From the NCBI RefSeq assembly GCF_900112035.1, contig NZ_FOKC01000010.1, forward strand, positions 1-64,000: DNA of 64,000 nucleotides. Reading direction: 5' to 3'. The notes under the pieces are model-generated. The model saw nothing but the letters and a program-made list of their open reading frames with translations. It made no database searches and was not told where the DNA came from. The number at the start of each line of letters is the position of its first letter. The stretch's first letter is position 1. Positions 9,279-18,850 of the stretch are shown one piece after another. The translations under genes were made by a program, and so were the position numbers. The stretch comes from Nocardioides alpinus. Lineage in GTDB: Bacteria > Actinomycetota > Actinomycetes > Propionibacteriales > Nocardioidaceae.

Positions 9279-12200
9279 TCAGCGCGTGATCCTCAGCTTG
9301 ACCACCATCTTGTCGCGCTTGACGTCGTCGTCACCGAGGTAGCGGACGACCAGCTTCTTGACGCCCGGGCGGTTGAAGGCGGGCAGCTTCACGATCGCCT
9401 TCCCGTCCTTCACCTTGAACCGGTACACCTTGTCCGAACCCTTGACCCGGACCTTGATCCGGCCGGTCGCGGTCTCGTCGCCGGCCTCGACCTTCACCTT
9501 GAACCGCACCTTCTCACCCGCCGTGCCGACGGCCTTGACGGCCTTCAGCTCGGACTCGGCCTTCTCCGGCTCAGGCGTCGGGGTCGGAGTCGGAGTCGGG
9601 GTCGGTGTCGGCGTCGGCGTCGGGGTGGGATCCGTCGTAGGCATGGCGCTGATCGTGACCGTCACCGTGCCGGTCGACGACTGGTGCTGATCGTCTCCCG
9701 TGTAGTTCAGCGCGAGCCGGTGCACCCCGACCGGCATGGCACCGGCAGCGAGGGCGATCACGCCCTTGCCGTCCACCAGGGTGGTCTCGAGCGTCATCTG
9801 CCCGAGGCCGAGCACGACCTCTCCGGTGGCGGTGCCGGGAGCGACCTGCACCGCGACGGAACCGGCCGAACCCTCCTGGATCGTCACGTCCGTGCCCGTC
9901 ACCGTGGTTGCGATGCAGTCCGGTCCGGCCGCCTCGATGGTGACCGGCACCGTGGTGCCCGTGGCGTCGCCCACCAGCATCAGTGAAACCTCGCCGCCAC
10001 CGCATGGCGGCGCGGTGTCGGGCAGCTGGATGCTGACCGTCGCCGTACCGATGTTGTCGTACGGGCTCGTGCTGGGGGTGACCGTCACCGGAGCAGTGCC
10101 GAGCACCTGGTCGCCCACCTTGATGGCGATCTGGGTGTCGACGACGTCGCCGGCGGCCGACATCGCCCACGACGCGACGTCGAAGCTCACGGTGTCGCCC
10201 GGCAGGTAGGACGCCGGAGCACTGCCCGCAAAGGTGACCTTCACGCCGCGCTGGCTGTAGTCGACCGGCAACGGGGACGTCGCGTACTGCTCCATGTAGT
10301 CGACCATGGCCTCCAGGTCGACCTTGCCGGTGTCGACCTTGTCGGTGCCGTTGGCCAGCTCCCAGAAGTTGTCACCGCCGCCGCCGAGGAAGGAGTTCAC
10401 GGCCACCGAGTAGGTGCCCGTCGGGCTGATCGGCTCGCCGTCGAGCCACATCCCGGTGACTTCCCCCTTGAAGGTGTTCACCGGTGCCGAGTTGGGCGCG
10501 GTGACCGTCTCCGGGGCCTCCTCGTAGGTGTAGGCGAGGCCCTTCGAGACGCCGAGGCGCAAGAACGGCCGTGAAGGTACTCCACCCTGCGCGTTGCGCT
10601 GCCACTGCTGCTCGAGCACCGTCTCGATCTGCGCGCCGGTCAGGGTGAGCTTGACCAGCGTGTTGGCGAACGGCTGCACGTCTGCGGCCTGACGGTAGGT
10701 CAGGTCGCGTGTGCCGCCGTTGGCCGTCCCTGACATGTCGGCACGAAGGCCTCCGGGGTTCATGAACGCGATATCGGCGTCGGTGGACGAGCGCTGGACC
10801 TCAGCGACCAGGTTGTTCAGCGTCGACTCACCACCGCGGTTCTCGGTGGCGTTCCCGGTTGCCAGGTAGGACGCCCGCTTGAACTGCCCGGACATCTTGC
10901 CGAGCACCGCCGCGCCAGCCGTCTCGGCAAAGGCAACGGCACCGTCGACGATGTCCTGGACTCCGGCATCGGGCTCGAAGCCGACACCGGCCGTCGCGAC
11001 GACGTCCTGGCTGATCGCTGCCAGCTCGTCCGTGGCCTCGTCGTACTTGAACACCAGCTGGTTGAGGTTGGTGCCGTACTGGCCGGCCGAGACCACGGGC
11101 CGCTTGGTGACGGCACGCCCCTCGTCCGCCCAGTCCTCCACCGTGAACCGGCAGTTGTAGGCCAGGTGCGTGTGCCCGGAGACGATCGCGTCCACATCGG
11201 CGGAGGTGTTCTGGACGATGTTGCCCCAGGTCGTCGCTGCGTCGGTGAAGGTCGGCGAGGCGCAGGACGTCGAGGACGACCCCTCGTGGACCAGGAGGAC
11301 CACCAGATCAGCTCCAGCAGCCTTGAGGTCGATCGCCGCCGCGTTGGTGGCGTCGACGACGTCCGTGACAGTGACGCCCTCGATCCCGGCGGGGTTGACC
11401 AGGGCCGGCAGGTCCTCGGTCACGGCACCGACGAAGCCGATGTCGACCCCGTCGATGGTCTTCGTCCACGTCTCGGCGAGCTCGTCCTGGCCGATCGGCT
11501 CCTCGACATTCGCGGCGAGGTAGGTCCAGTCCGCCCGGTCCTGGATGCGACCGACGAAGTCGGCGTACCCGCGGTCGAACTCGTGGTTGCCCGCCGCCGA
11601 CACCTCGAGGCCCATGGCGTTGAGGGCGTCGATCGTCGGCTCGTCGTCCTGGATGAACGACTCGAAGGTGGAGGCACCCACGAGGTCACCGGCGGCGACG
11701 AAGATCGAGTTCGGGTTCTCCCCCTCCAGCTCCTTGACGGCCGTGGCGAAGGGCGCGGCACCGGCGGCGTTGCCGGCGTCGGGCAGCAGCCGGCCGTGGA
11801 AGTCGTTGGTCGCGAGGACCTGGATCTCCTTGTACGTCGTCGGCGTGAAGTCCGGGACGTCGATGCCGATGATCTCCGGGTTGTGGTCCGAGGTGGCGAA
11901 CGGGAGGTTCGGCTGCCAGAAGTCGGTGACGTTGTAGTTGTAGCGGCTGTACTGGAAGGCCGCGGACTCGTTGGCGTTGATCTCCCAGATGTCAGCACCG
12001 GTCACCATCTCCATGGCGGCCGCGTTGCCGAGCACGTGGTCGAGTGATCCGGAGAGGCCTTGGTAGGAGTACGACTCGTCGTTGGGCTGGTCGGACTCGA
12101 TCAGCTCGAACCCACCCTCCTCGAGCGCCTGGATGGGGCCTTCCTTCGTGTAGGCGTTGAAGTCGCCGGCAAGGAAGATCGCGTCGATGTCGCGGTCGGA

Positions 12201-14816
12201 TGCGAACTCGTCGGCGAACTCAGCCAGGCGCTCGGCCTGCCGCACGCGGTCGCCGTTGAAGGCGCCCACCCCGGTGAAGGAGTCATTGGCGTTGTCCCCG
12301 GTCGCGACCGGTGCCGGTGAGCCGTTGTCGCCCTTCGACTTGAAGTGGTTGACGATGACGCCGAACGCGTCGCGGTCCGGTGCCCCGTTGGCCTTGAAGG
12401 CCTGGGCCAGTGGCTCGCGCGCGTTGGCGAACTGGGTCGTGCCGAAGAGGATGTCGGACTGGCCGACCGGTCGGACCGTCTCGGTCTGGTAGATGAACGC
12501 CGGTCGGATCACGTCCTGCTCGGCGATCGCAGACGCGGTCAGCGACTCGCCGGGACTGCGGACGTAGCCCCACGTGCCGGGGCCGGCCTGCTCGTTCAGG
12601 AGCTGGACGATGCGGATGACCGCGTCGTCGCGGTTGGACTCACCCGGGAGCTTGATCGAGTTCTCGACCTCCTCGAGCCCGATGATGTCGGCATCGAGTG
12701 CGAGCAGCGTGCTGGTGAGCTTGACCTCCTGCCGCGCCAGGCTGGCGGCGGTGGCCGCGCCGCGCGGGCCACGACCATCGTTGGGGTTGGAGCTGGTGTA
12801 GGTCTCCCCGGGCTGCTTCACGCCGCACTGGTCGTTGCCGATGCGGTTGCCGGCCCGATCGGTGTAGTAGGAGCAGTGGGTCTCTACCGGCGGGTTCTGC
12901 AGCGGACCCGACGCGGCGTAGGCCTCACCGGTCGTGTTGAAGTAGTTGAGGACGTTGAAGGTGGCCATCTTGAGGTCACCACCGACGTTCTGCGGCACGA
13001 GGTTGGCTGCGCGGGTGTCCTCGAAGGTCACGACGTCGGCGCCGTTGGTGGTCACCGGGTTCTGGGGCTGGAGCTTCCAGACGTCGTTGCGCCAGTCGAG
13101 GACGACCGGAGCGTTGAACGTCGCCCTGGCCCCCACACGCACAGCGTTGGCGGAGCCGTCGGCCTTGGTCAGGTAGGGGACCGGCAGGGCCTTGTTGGCC
13201 TGGTTGCCGAGGAAGTTGGTCGTCGTCGCATCGTCGAGGACCACGCCGCGGGCGTAGTTCTCGTCCCTGATGGCCTGGATCGCGGCAGTGTCGCCGGGTG
13301 CGGCGAACTCCGTCATCTGCTTCAGCGGAGTGGTGCCGGTGGCGAGGCCGACCTCGGCGTACTGGTTGGTGCTGTAGGAGTTCGAGACCGTGAAGTCGTC
13401 GGTCGGAGCCAGCAGCTCACCCTCGAGGAGCTCGCGCTCCGTGTTCGTCGCCGGGTAGGCGACAGCCCGCGGCGTGACGGTGCCCAAGGAGGTGCCGAGC
13501 TCGGTGACGCCGCCGGCGACCGGGACGATCTGGGTGAGGTTGAAGAACTCGGCGACCGGTCCGGTGACCCGCACCGAGTCGCCGACGGCGATACCGGCCG
13601 GGATGTTCGCGTTGGTGCTTCCGCCGTAGACGAAGATCGCGTCGGAGGCGTCCGACGAGTCCACGCCGGGGGTCTGGATGTAGAGGCCGTTGAAGCCGCC
13701 GGTCGGGTACGCCGCGGTGACGACGCCCTCGGTCGTCACGACCGTCGTGCCAGTGGTGTTGCCCGTCGCCGGCGCGAGCGGCGAGCGAGCGCCGGTGCCC
13801 TGGATCTCCGCGATGGTGCGGGCCTCAGGTGCGGGCGCCACCTCGATCGTGAAGGACCTGGTCGCCGTGCCTGCGGTCGGCGTCGCCGAGTCCGTGGCGG
13901 TGACGGTGACGGAGGTAGTGCCCGTCGCGGTCGGGGTTCCCGAGATCTGGTTGCCGGTGAGGCTCAGGCCGGCGGGCAGGGCCGACGACTGCCAGGAGTA
14001 CGGCGCAGTGCCCCCGGTCGCTGCCAGGTTGATCGTGACCGGCGTTCCGACGAAGACCGACCTGTTGCCGGGGTCGGTGACGGCCACCGGCTGCGCCACC
14101 GAGGTGGTGGTCGGGGTCGGTGCTGCTGCGGTGGCGAAATCGGCGGCATTCGAGTCGGTGTCCTGGACAGCCGCAGGGTCGCCGGTGGTCTTGCGCGAGA
14201 TCGACGTGCTGTTCGCGGTCGCAGGCGCCGAGTTGCGGACAGCGGGCGCGACGACCGCACCCTCGTAGCTCGTCGTCGTCGTCCCCCAGCCCACGAAGTC
14301 GACGACATTCGCGTTCGAGATCGTGCCAGTGCCGGGGTCGAGCGGCGACGTACCGTTGACCAGGTAGATCTGACCGCCGGTGCCCGACAGGTTGAGGTTG
14401 GTGCCAGTCGACTGTGCATCCGGTGTCGCGGGGAGCGGCTTGTCGGTCACCGTCGCGCCCGGGGCGGCCTGGACGAGGAAGTAGCCGCCCGGCTGGATGG
14501 TCTTGTTCGGCAGGGCGAGGACGTTGGACACCCCCGGTGTGGTGCTGCCGACCGCTGGGGCGGCCGAGCGGTACTGGAGGCTCAGTCCGTTGACCGAGAG
14601 CGGGGTCGAGCTCGGGTTGTGGAGCTCGATGAAGTCATTGGTGTAGACGGCACCAGAGTTTCCGCCACCCCCGTAGACCTCGTTGATGACCAGGCCGGTG
14701 CCCGATGAGTTGGCCTGGACTGGTGCTGCAGCGATGGGGGTGAGTCCGGCGACGAACAGTGCCAGACCGGCTCCTGCCGCGATACGGCGCGGCGAGGGGA
14801 GCGCAGATGTGCGCAT
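9279..14816 (-). CDS. Secreted ExeM-type endonuclease fused to a UshA-type 5'-nucleotidase
   Basis: This is an 1845-residue exported multidomain protein. In order: signal peptide (about 1-35); lamin-tail domain starting LVINEVYGGGGNSG; a putative Ig-like domain (about 240-330, PAGLSLTGNQISGTP); an OB-like segment (about 335-470); an endonuclease/exonuclease/phosphatase domain (about 612-985, with MATFNVLNYFN, IIGLEEVEN, GDFNAY and SDHNPEIIG); a metallophosphatase from ILATNDFHGR-like VLATNDFHGR (about 1000); a 5'-nucleotidase C-domain with NPGGLRADM (about 1350); Ig-like repeats; a Pro-Thr repeat linker (about 1728-1748); and a C-terminal domain shared with the adjacent nucleotidase. It should degrade extracellular DNA and dephosphorylate the products. 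GGAG precedes the ATG by 5 nt. Confidence 0.9.
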   Translation of the reverse strand: MRTSALPSPRRIAAGAGLALFVAGLTPIAAAPVQANSSGTGLVINEVYGGGGNSGAVYTNDFIELHNPSSTPLSVNGLSLQYRSAAPAVGSTTPGVSNVLALPNKTIQPGGYFLVQAAPGATVTDKPLPATPDAQSTGTNLNLSGTGGQIYLVNGTSPLDPGTGTISNANVVDFVGWGTTTTSYEGAVVAPAVRNSAPATANSTSISRKTTGDPAAVQDTDSNAADFATAAAPTPTTTSVAQPVAVTDPGNRSVFVGTPVTINLAATGGTAPYSWQSSALPAGLSLTGNQISGTPTATGTTSVTVTATDSATPTAGTATRSFTIEVAPAPEARTIAEIQGTGARSPLAPATGNTTGTTVVTTEGVVTAAYPTGGFNGLYIQTPGVDSSDASDAIFVYGGSTNANIPAGIAVGDSVRVTGPVAEFFNLTQIVPVAGGVTELGTSLGTVTPRAVAYPATNTERELLEGELLAPTDDFTVSNSYSTNQYAEVGLATGTTPLKQMTEFAAPGDTAAIQAIRDENYARGVVLDDATTTNFLGNQANKALPVPYLTKADGSANAVRVGARATFNAPVVLDWRNDVWKLQPQNPVTTNGADVVTFEDTRAANLVPQNVGGDLKMATFNVLNYFNTTGEAYAASGPLQNPPVETHCSYYTDRAGNRIGNDQCGVKQPGETYTSSNPNDGRGPRGAATAASLARQEVKLTSTLLALDADIIGLEEVENSIKLPGESNRDDAVIRIVQLLNEQAGPGTWGYVRSPGESLTASAIAEQDVIRPAFIYQTETVRPVGQSDILFGTTQFANAREPLAQAFKANGAPDRDAFGVIVNHFKSKGDNGSPAPVATGDNANDSFTGVGAFNGDRVRQAERLAEFADEFASDRDIDAIFLAGDFNAYTKEGPIQALEEGGFELIESDQPNDESYSYQGLSGSLDHVLGNAAAMEMVTGADIWEINANESAAFQYSRYNYNVTDFWQPNLPFATSDHNPEIIGIDVPDFTPTTYKEIQVLATNDFHGRLLPDAGNAAGAAPFATAVKELEGENPNSIFVAAGDLVGASTFESFIQDDEPTIDALNAMGLEVSAAGNHEFDRGYADFVGRIQDRADWTYLAANVEEPIGQDELAETWTKTIDGVDIGFVGAVTEDLPALVNPAGIEGVTVTDVVDATNAAAIDLKAAGADLVVLLVHEGSSSTSCASPTFTDAATTWGNIVQNTSADVDAIVSGHTHLAYNCRFTVEDWADEGRAVTKRPVVSAGQYGTNLNQLVFKYDEATDELAAISQDVVATAGVGFEPDAGVQDIVDGAVAFAETAGAAVLGKMSGQFKRASYLATGNATENRGGESTLNNLVAEVQRSSTDADIAFMNPGGLRADMSGTANGGTRDLTYRQAADVQPFANTLVKLTLTGAQIETVLEQQWQRNAQGGVPSRPFLRLGVSKGLAYTYEEAPETVTAPNSAPVNTFKGEVTGMWLDGEPISPTGTYSVAVNSFLGGGGDNFWELANGTDKVDTGKVDLEAMVDYMEQYATSPLPVDYSQRGVKVTFAGSAPASYLPGDTVSFDVASWAMSAAGDVVDTQIAIKVGDQVLGTAPVTVTPSTSPYDNIGTATVSIQLPDTAPPCGGGEVSLMLVGDATGTTVPVTIEAAGPDCIATTVTGTDVTIQEGSAGSVAVQVAPGTATGEVVLGLGQMTLETTLVDGKGVIALAAGAMPVGVHRLALNYTGDDQHQSSTGTVTVTISAMPTTDPTPTPTPTPTPTPTPTPTPEPEKAESELKAVKAVGTAGEKVRFKVKVEAGDETATGRIKVRVKGSDKVYRFKVKDGKAIVKLPAFNRPGVKKLVVRYLGDDDVKRDKMVVKLRITR

Positions 14817-14957
14817 GGATGCTCCGAGTCATTCGGGGGACGTGACTGGGGCATCCTCACCCAGTTCATCCGTCAAAAGCGAAGGTCTCGCGAAGGAATT
14901 GTTGCGAGTGTTGCCAAAAGTTCGCGGACGATTTCGTCGGATGCCGCCACGGGTCCC

Positions 14958-15596
14958 TCAGGCGTGACGTGAGCCTCGCTGCTTGCGCACGTCGCGGAAG
15001 AACTCGTACCCCGACCACATCGTCATCGCGACCGCCCCCGCGAGGAGCACCTGGGCCAGGTAGAACAGGACCTCGCCCAGCGGCCCGGGCCAGAAGTCGA
15101 ACGCGCCACCGTGGGCGTCGCCGTGGGGCAGCGGCATGACGAGGCCGGCCAGAGCGACCCCCTGGAGCACCGTCTTGATCTTCCCGCTCTGGGCAGCGGC
15201 GATGACGACGTCCTTGAGGACCGAGAGCCGCAGCAGCGTCACGCTCCACTCGCGCACCAGCACGATGATCGTCACCCACCACCAGATGTCACCGACGATC
15301 GAGAGCCCGATGAAGGCCATGCCGGTGATCGCCTTGTCCGCGATCGGGTCGGCGATCTTGCCGAAGTCGGTGACGAGGTTGTGCTTGCGGGCGAGATCCC
15401 CGTCGATCTTGTCGGTGATCATCGCGACCGCGAAGAGGGCGAACGCCACCCAGCGCCAGGTCGGGTCGTTGCCGCCGTCGTGCAGGAGCGCCCAGCCGAA
15501 GAGCGGCACCATGACGATGCGCAGCACGGTGAGCACGTTGGCGATGTTGAAGTTGGAGACCTGGTGCTGCTGGGCACTGGTCGGGTCGGTGCTCAT
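14958..15596 (-). CDS. pgsA: CDP-diacylglycerol-glycerol-3-phosphate 3-phosphatidyltransferase family
   Basis: This 212-residue integral membrane enzyme of the CDP-alcohol phosphatidyltransferase family makes phosphatidylglycerol phosphate (PgsA, close to mycobacterial PgsA3). The catalytic signature D-x2-DG-x2-AR-x8-G-x3-D-x3-D is complete in DKIDGDLARKH followed by FGKIADPIADK. Several hydrophobic helices surround it. The start overlaps the rimO stop as ATGA, so the genes are translationally coupled. It is the last gene of the ftsK-rodZ-rimO-pgsA run. The next conserved gene in relatives, cinA, is 10 kb away here. Confidence 0.93.
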   Translation of the reverse strand: MSTDPTSAQQHQVSNFNIANVLTVLRIVMVPLFGWALLHDGGNDPTWRWVAFALFAVAMITDKIDGDLARKHNLVTDFGKIADPIADKAITGMAFIGLSIVGDIWWWVTIIVLVREWSVTLLRLSVLKDVVIAAAQSGKIKTVLQGVALAGLVMPLPHGDAHGGAFDFWPGPLGEVLFYLAQVLLAGAVAMTMWSGYEFFRDVRKQRGSRHA

Positions 15597-17095
15597 CGGT
15601 CGCCTCCGTCCACTCGCGCGATCAGGTCGACGCCGTCGGTGCTGACGACGGTAGCGGTCACCAGGTCGCCGATCCGCGCGTGCGCGACGTCCGCCAGCAG
15701 CGTCGTACCGTCCACCTCCGGACCCTGGTGGGCCGCGCGGCCCACGGTCCCGTCCTCGTCGATGGTCTCGACGAGCACCACGACTTCCTCGCCGACGCGC
15801 TCCTCGGCCCGCTGGGCGTTGAGCTCCTCGACCAGGCCGGTGACGTGCTCGGTGCGGACGCGGATCTCGTCCTCGTCCAGCTTGAGGTCGTCGGTGAAGC
15901 CGGCGGCCTCCGTGCCGTCCTCGTCGGAGTAGCCGAAGACGCCGGTGACGTCCATCCGGGCCGCCTCGAGGAAGTCGCAGAGGACCTGCAGGTCCTCGTC
16001 GGTCTCGCCGGGGAAGCCGACGATGACGTTGGAGCGCACGCCCGCCAGCGGGGCGAGGGTGCGGATCTGCTCGAGCAGCCCGAGGAAGCTCTCCGGGTCG
16101 CCGAAGCGGCGCATCCGACGCAGCACCGTGGCGCTGGCGTGCTGGAAGGACAGGTCGAAGTAGGGCACAACGCCGGGAGTCGAGGCGATGGCCTCGATCA
16201 GGCCCGGTCGGGTCTCGGCGGGCTGGAGGTAGGAGACGCGTACGCGCTCGATGCCGTCGATGCCGGACAGCTCAGGCAGCAGCGTCTCGAGGAGGCGCAG
16301 GTCGCCGAGGTCCTTGCCGTAGGACGTGGAGTTCTCGCTGACGAGGAAGAGCTCCTTGACGCCCTGCGTCGCGAGCCACTGGCCTTCCTGGAGGACGTCG
16401 CTGGGGCGGCGGCTCACGAAGGACCCGCGGAAGCTCGGGATCGCGCAGAAGGAGCAGCGACGGTCGCAGCCGCTGGCCAGCTTGAGCGGTGCCATCGGGC
16501 CGGCGTCGAGGCGACGTCGTACGGCACGGGGTCCCGTGGCTGGCGCGCCGGCGCCGATGTCGCTGACGTCCGCGACGTCGACCTGGTGGCCCGGGATGGA
16601 GACGGTCGAGGCGTCGCGGTCCACCGGGGAGATCGGCAGCAGTCGGCGACGGTCGGACGGGGTGTGCGGGTGGTGCACCTCCCCCGCGACGATCGCGCGC
16701 AGCTTGGCGGCGATGTCGGGGTAGTCGTCGAAGCCGAGCACGGCGTCGGCCTCGGGCAGCGAGTCGGCGAGGTCCTTGCCGTACCTCTCCGCGAGGCAGC
16801 CGACCGCGACGACGGCCTGGGCGCGACCACCGTGGCCGGCGGAGGTCTTGAGGTCCGCGGCCTCGAGCAGCGTGTCGACGGAGTCCTTCTTGGCCGCCTC
16901 GACGAACCCGCACGTGTTGACCACGACGGTGTCGGCGTCCTCCGGGTCCGCGACCAGCACGAAGCCGCCGGCCTCGAGCCGCCCGGCCAGCTCCTCGGAG
17001 TCGACCTCGTTGCGGGCACAGCCGAGCGTCACCACAGCGACCTGCAGGGGGGTCGGGGGGAGGTCGGTCTCGGTCGTGAAGTCAGTAGTGGTCAT
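15593..17095 (-). CDS. rimO: Ribosomal protein S12 methylthiotransferase RimO
   Basis: This 500-residue radical SAM enzyme methylthiolates an aspartate of ribosomal protein S12. The N-terminal methylthiotransferase domain carries the three auxiliary-cluster cysteines in TLGCARNEVDSEEL, NTCGFVEAAK and AVGCLAER. The radical SAM motif CDRRCSFC starts near residue 208, and a TRAM domain closes the protein. The segment before CDRRCSFC is longer than in proteobacterial RimO, as usual in actinobacteria. The ATG at 17095 was chosen over an upstream GTG-type extension to 17128. No Shine-Dalgarno is visible, and a CATACT hexamer lies 9 nt upstream, so the 5' leader may be very short. Confidence 0.95.
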   Translation of the reverse strand: MTTTDFTTETDLPPTPLQVAVVTLGCARNEVDSEELAGRLEAGGFVLVADPEDADTVVVNTCGFVEAAKKDSVDTLLEAADLKTSAGHGGRAQAVVAVGCLAERYGKDLADSLPEADAVLGFDDYPDIAAKLRAIVAGEVHHPHTPSDRRRLLPISPVDRDASTVSIPGHQVDVADVSDIGAGAPATGPRAVRRRLDAGPMAPLKLASGCDRRCSFCAIPSFRGSFVSRRPSDVLQEGQWLATQGVKELFLVSENSTSYGKDLGDLRLLETLLPELSGIDGIERVRVSYLQPAETRPGLIEAIASTPGVVPYFDLSFQHASATVLRRMRRFGDPESFLGLLEQIRTLAPLAGVRSNVIVGFPGETDEDLQVLCDFLEAARMDVTGVFGYSDEDGTEAAGFTDDLKLDEDEIRVRTEHVTGLVEELNAQRAEERVGEEVVVLVETIDEDGTVGRAAHQGPEVDGTTLLADVAHARIGDLVTATVVSTDGVDLIARVDGGDR

Positions 17096-17179
17096 CGCAC
17101 AGCGAGTATGCCGGGTCGGGGGCCGCACCCGGGCACCGCCGAGGCGGTGAGGCGGCTCACCAGCGGGCGGGCGCGCACC

Positions 17180-18850
17180 TCAGTCGGCGACGAAGGTGCC
17201 CTGACCCGCGACACCCGGCTCACCGACCGCCCTCGCCTTGCCACCTGCGAGCGCGACCGTGACGGCGCCGTCGGTGGACTGCACGCGGACCGGCGGGGAT
17301 GCCTTGACCTCGCGGGACTCACCGACGGCGAGGTTGCCCGTGAAGACCTCTGTGCCCGCGCCGTCGCGGATGACGATCCGTGCGCCGCCCGACGCAGCGG
17401 TCACCACGACGGCGACCGGGTCGGCCGGGGGCGCGTTGCCGGCGCCCTGCGGGCCACCGGAGCCGTTGAGGACCGGAGTGGCGCCGCGCAGCTCGGGCGG
17501 GGTGTCCATGACCAGGCGGGCGATCGACCAGCAGAGCACCAGCGCCATGACGACGGCCACGAGGACGGACCAGTTCGGACCGCCACGGGTGCCGCGGATG
17601 GAGCCGTTGGCACCGGTCGCGAGCTCCGCCTCGAAGACGCGGCGCGGGTTGATCGGAGCGTGCGCGTAGCGCTCGGCGTACGACGCCAGGAGCGGCGCCA
17701 CGTCGACGCCGAGCACCCGCGCAAGGGTGCGCAGGTGGCCGCGTGCGTAGAAGTCGCCGCCGCACGGCTCGAAGTCGTCGACCTCGACGGCCTCGATCAC
17801 GTGGGGGCGGATGCGGGTGCGCTCGGCGAGCTGGTCGACCGTGAGCCCCAGGCGGGTGCGGGCTGCTGCGAGCTCGGGGCCGATGACCGGGTCCTCGGCG
17901 GGCTCGACCTCGAACTCGTCGAGCAGCAGCGGCTCCACGGGCTCACCGGGACGGGCGATGGCGCGGACGCGGTCGCCCCACGACTGGGTCTCCTCGACGA
18001 GGCTCACCCGGCCGGGACGGTGGTGCTCGCGGCCCTCGGGCTCGTCGTCGGTCTCGACGGTGATGTCGCGGGTGACCTCGGAGCGGCGCGCCGACGTGGA
18101 CTCGCGCAGGGCGGCCGGGGTCGGGCTGGCGACGACGGTCGTGGTGGTGGGGGTGGTGGCGGGGCTGGTGTCCGCAGCGGGCTCGGCGACGTCCTCGACA
18201 GGCTCGGTCTCGGTGATCTCGTCGACCTCGGGGTGGACCGGCGCCTCGATCTCGACGACCTGGCTGGCGTCGCGGGCCACGCGGCCCAGTGCCTCGGTGA
18301 GGTCGTCGCCGGCACCGACGACGCGCGTCGACAGCCCGAGCGGGACGGCGAACGGGGCACCGTGGAGCAGGCGGGAGAGGCTCACGTGCCGCTTGCCGGC
18401 ACTGGTGAGCTCGGCCTCGATCAGCTCGAGGTTGTGCGGGACGACGACGAGGCGACCGTCATGGAGCAGCCCGCGGCGCGGGGTGTGCTCGACGTGGTGG
18501 ACGGCCGTCCAGGGCAGGCCGCGCCAGGTGCGTCCGAGGCGGATCCGGATGCCCTGCGCGTCGGCGACGAGCAGCGGGGTGCGGGCGTCGACCAGGCCGA
18601 CGAGCCAGTAGGCAGCCAGCAGTCCCATGACGACCACGAAGGCCCAGTCGAGCGCGGACCCGGACTGGGTGGCGCGGCCGAAGTAGGCGATGGCGAGCGC
18701 TGAGGCAGTCAGGCCGACACCGGCGGCGACGCCCGCGTGCCGGCGTACCTCCACGGCGTCGGGGGTGAGGCCGAGGACCTCGCCGTGCTCCCCGTCGGAC
18801 TCCCCCTCGGACCGGTCGTGGACCTCGTTCTCCTGCATGGCAGTGCTCAT
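17180..18850 (-). CDS. RodZ-like HTH membrane protein (DUF4115) with an extra N-terminal membrane domain
   Basis: The 556-residue protein has an unusual order. Two hydrophobic helices (about 45-95) are followed by a short beta-rich region (LLVADAQGIRIRLGRTW) that resembles a bacterial PH-like domain. A disordered acidic/Thr-rich stretch leads to a RodZ-type HTH_25 domain (LAAARTRLGLTVDQLAERTR, about 324-390), then one membrane helix (about 427-447), then a C-terminal DUF4115 beta domain. RodZ proteins link the cytoskeleton and cell-shape machinery to the membrane. The position between ftsK and rimO is that of the actinobacterial RodZ-like protein. The start overlaps the ftsK stop as TGATG. 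Function is inferred from family and place. Confidence 0.75.
   Translation of the reverse strand: MSTAMQENEVHDRSEGESDGEHGEVLGLTPDAVEVRRHAGVAAGVGLTASALAIAYFGRATQSGSALDWAFVVVMGLLAAYWLVGLVDARTPLLVADAQGIRIRLGRTWRGLPWTAVHHVEHTPRRGLLHDGRLVVVPHNLELIEAELTSAGKRHVSLSRLLHGAPFAVPLGLSTRVVGAGDDLTEALGRVARDASQVVEIEAPVHPEVDEITETEPVEDVAEPAADTSPATTPTTTTVVASPTPAALRESTSARRSEVTRDITVETDDEPEGREHHRPGRVSLVEETQSWGDRVRAIARPGEPVEPLLLDEFEVEPAEDPVIGPELAAARTRLGLTVDQLAERTRIRPHVIEAVEVDDFEPCGGDFYARGHLRTLARVLGVDVAPLLASYAERYAHAPINPRRVFEAELATGANGSIRGTRGGPNWSVLVAVVMALVLCWSIARLVMDTPPELRGATPVLNGSGGPQGAGNAPPADPVAVVVTAASGGARIVIRDGAGTEVFTGNLAVGESREVKASPPVRVQSTDGAVTVALAGGKARAVGEPGVAGQGTFVAD

Noticed and set aside
14817..14957. Pho box upstream of the nuclease/nucleotidase gene (TCACCC and TCATCC near 14858-14872)
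   Set aside because: The two hexamers are 9 nt apart rather than 11 and lie in the wrong orientation relative to the gene; the region is AT-richer than average but shows no convincing operator.
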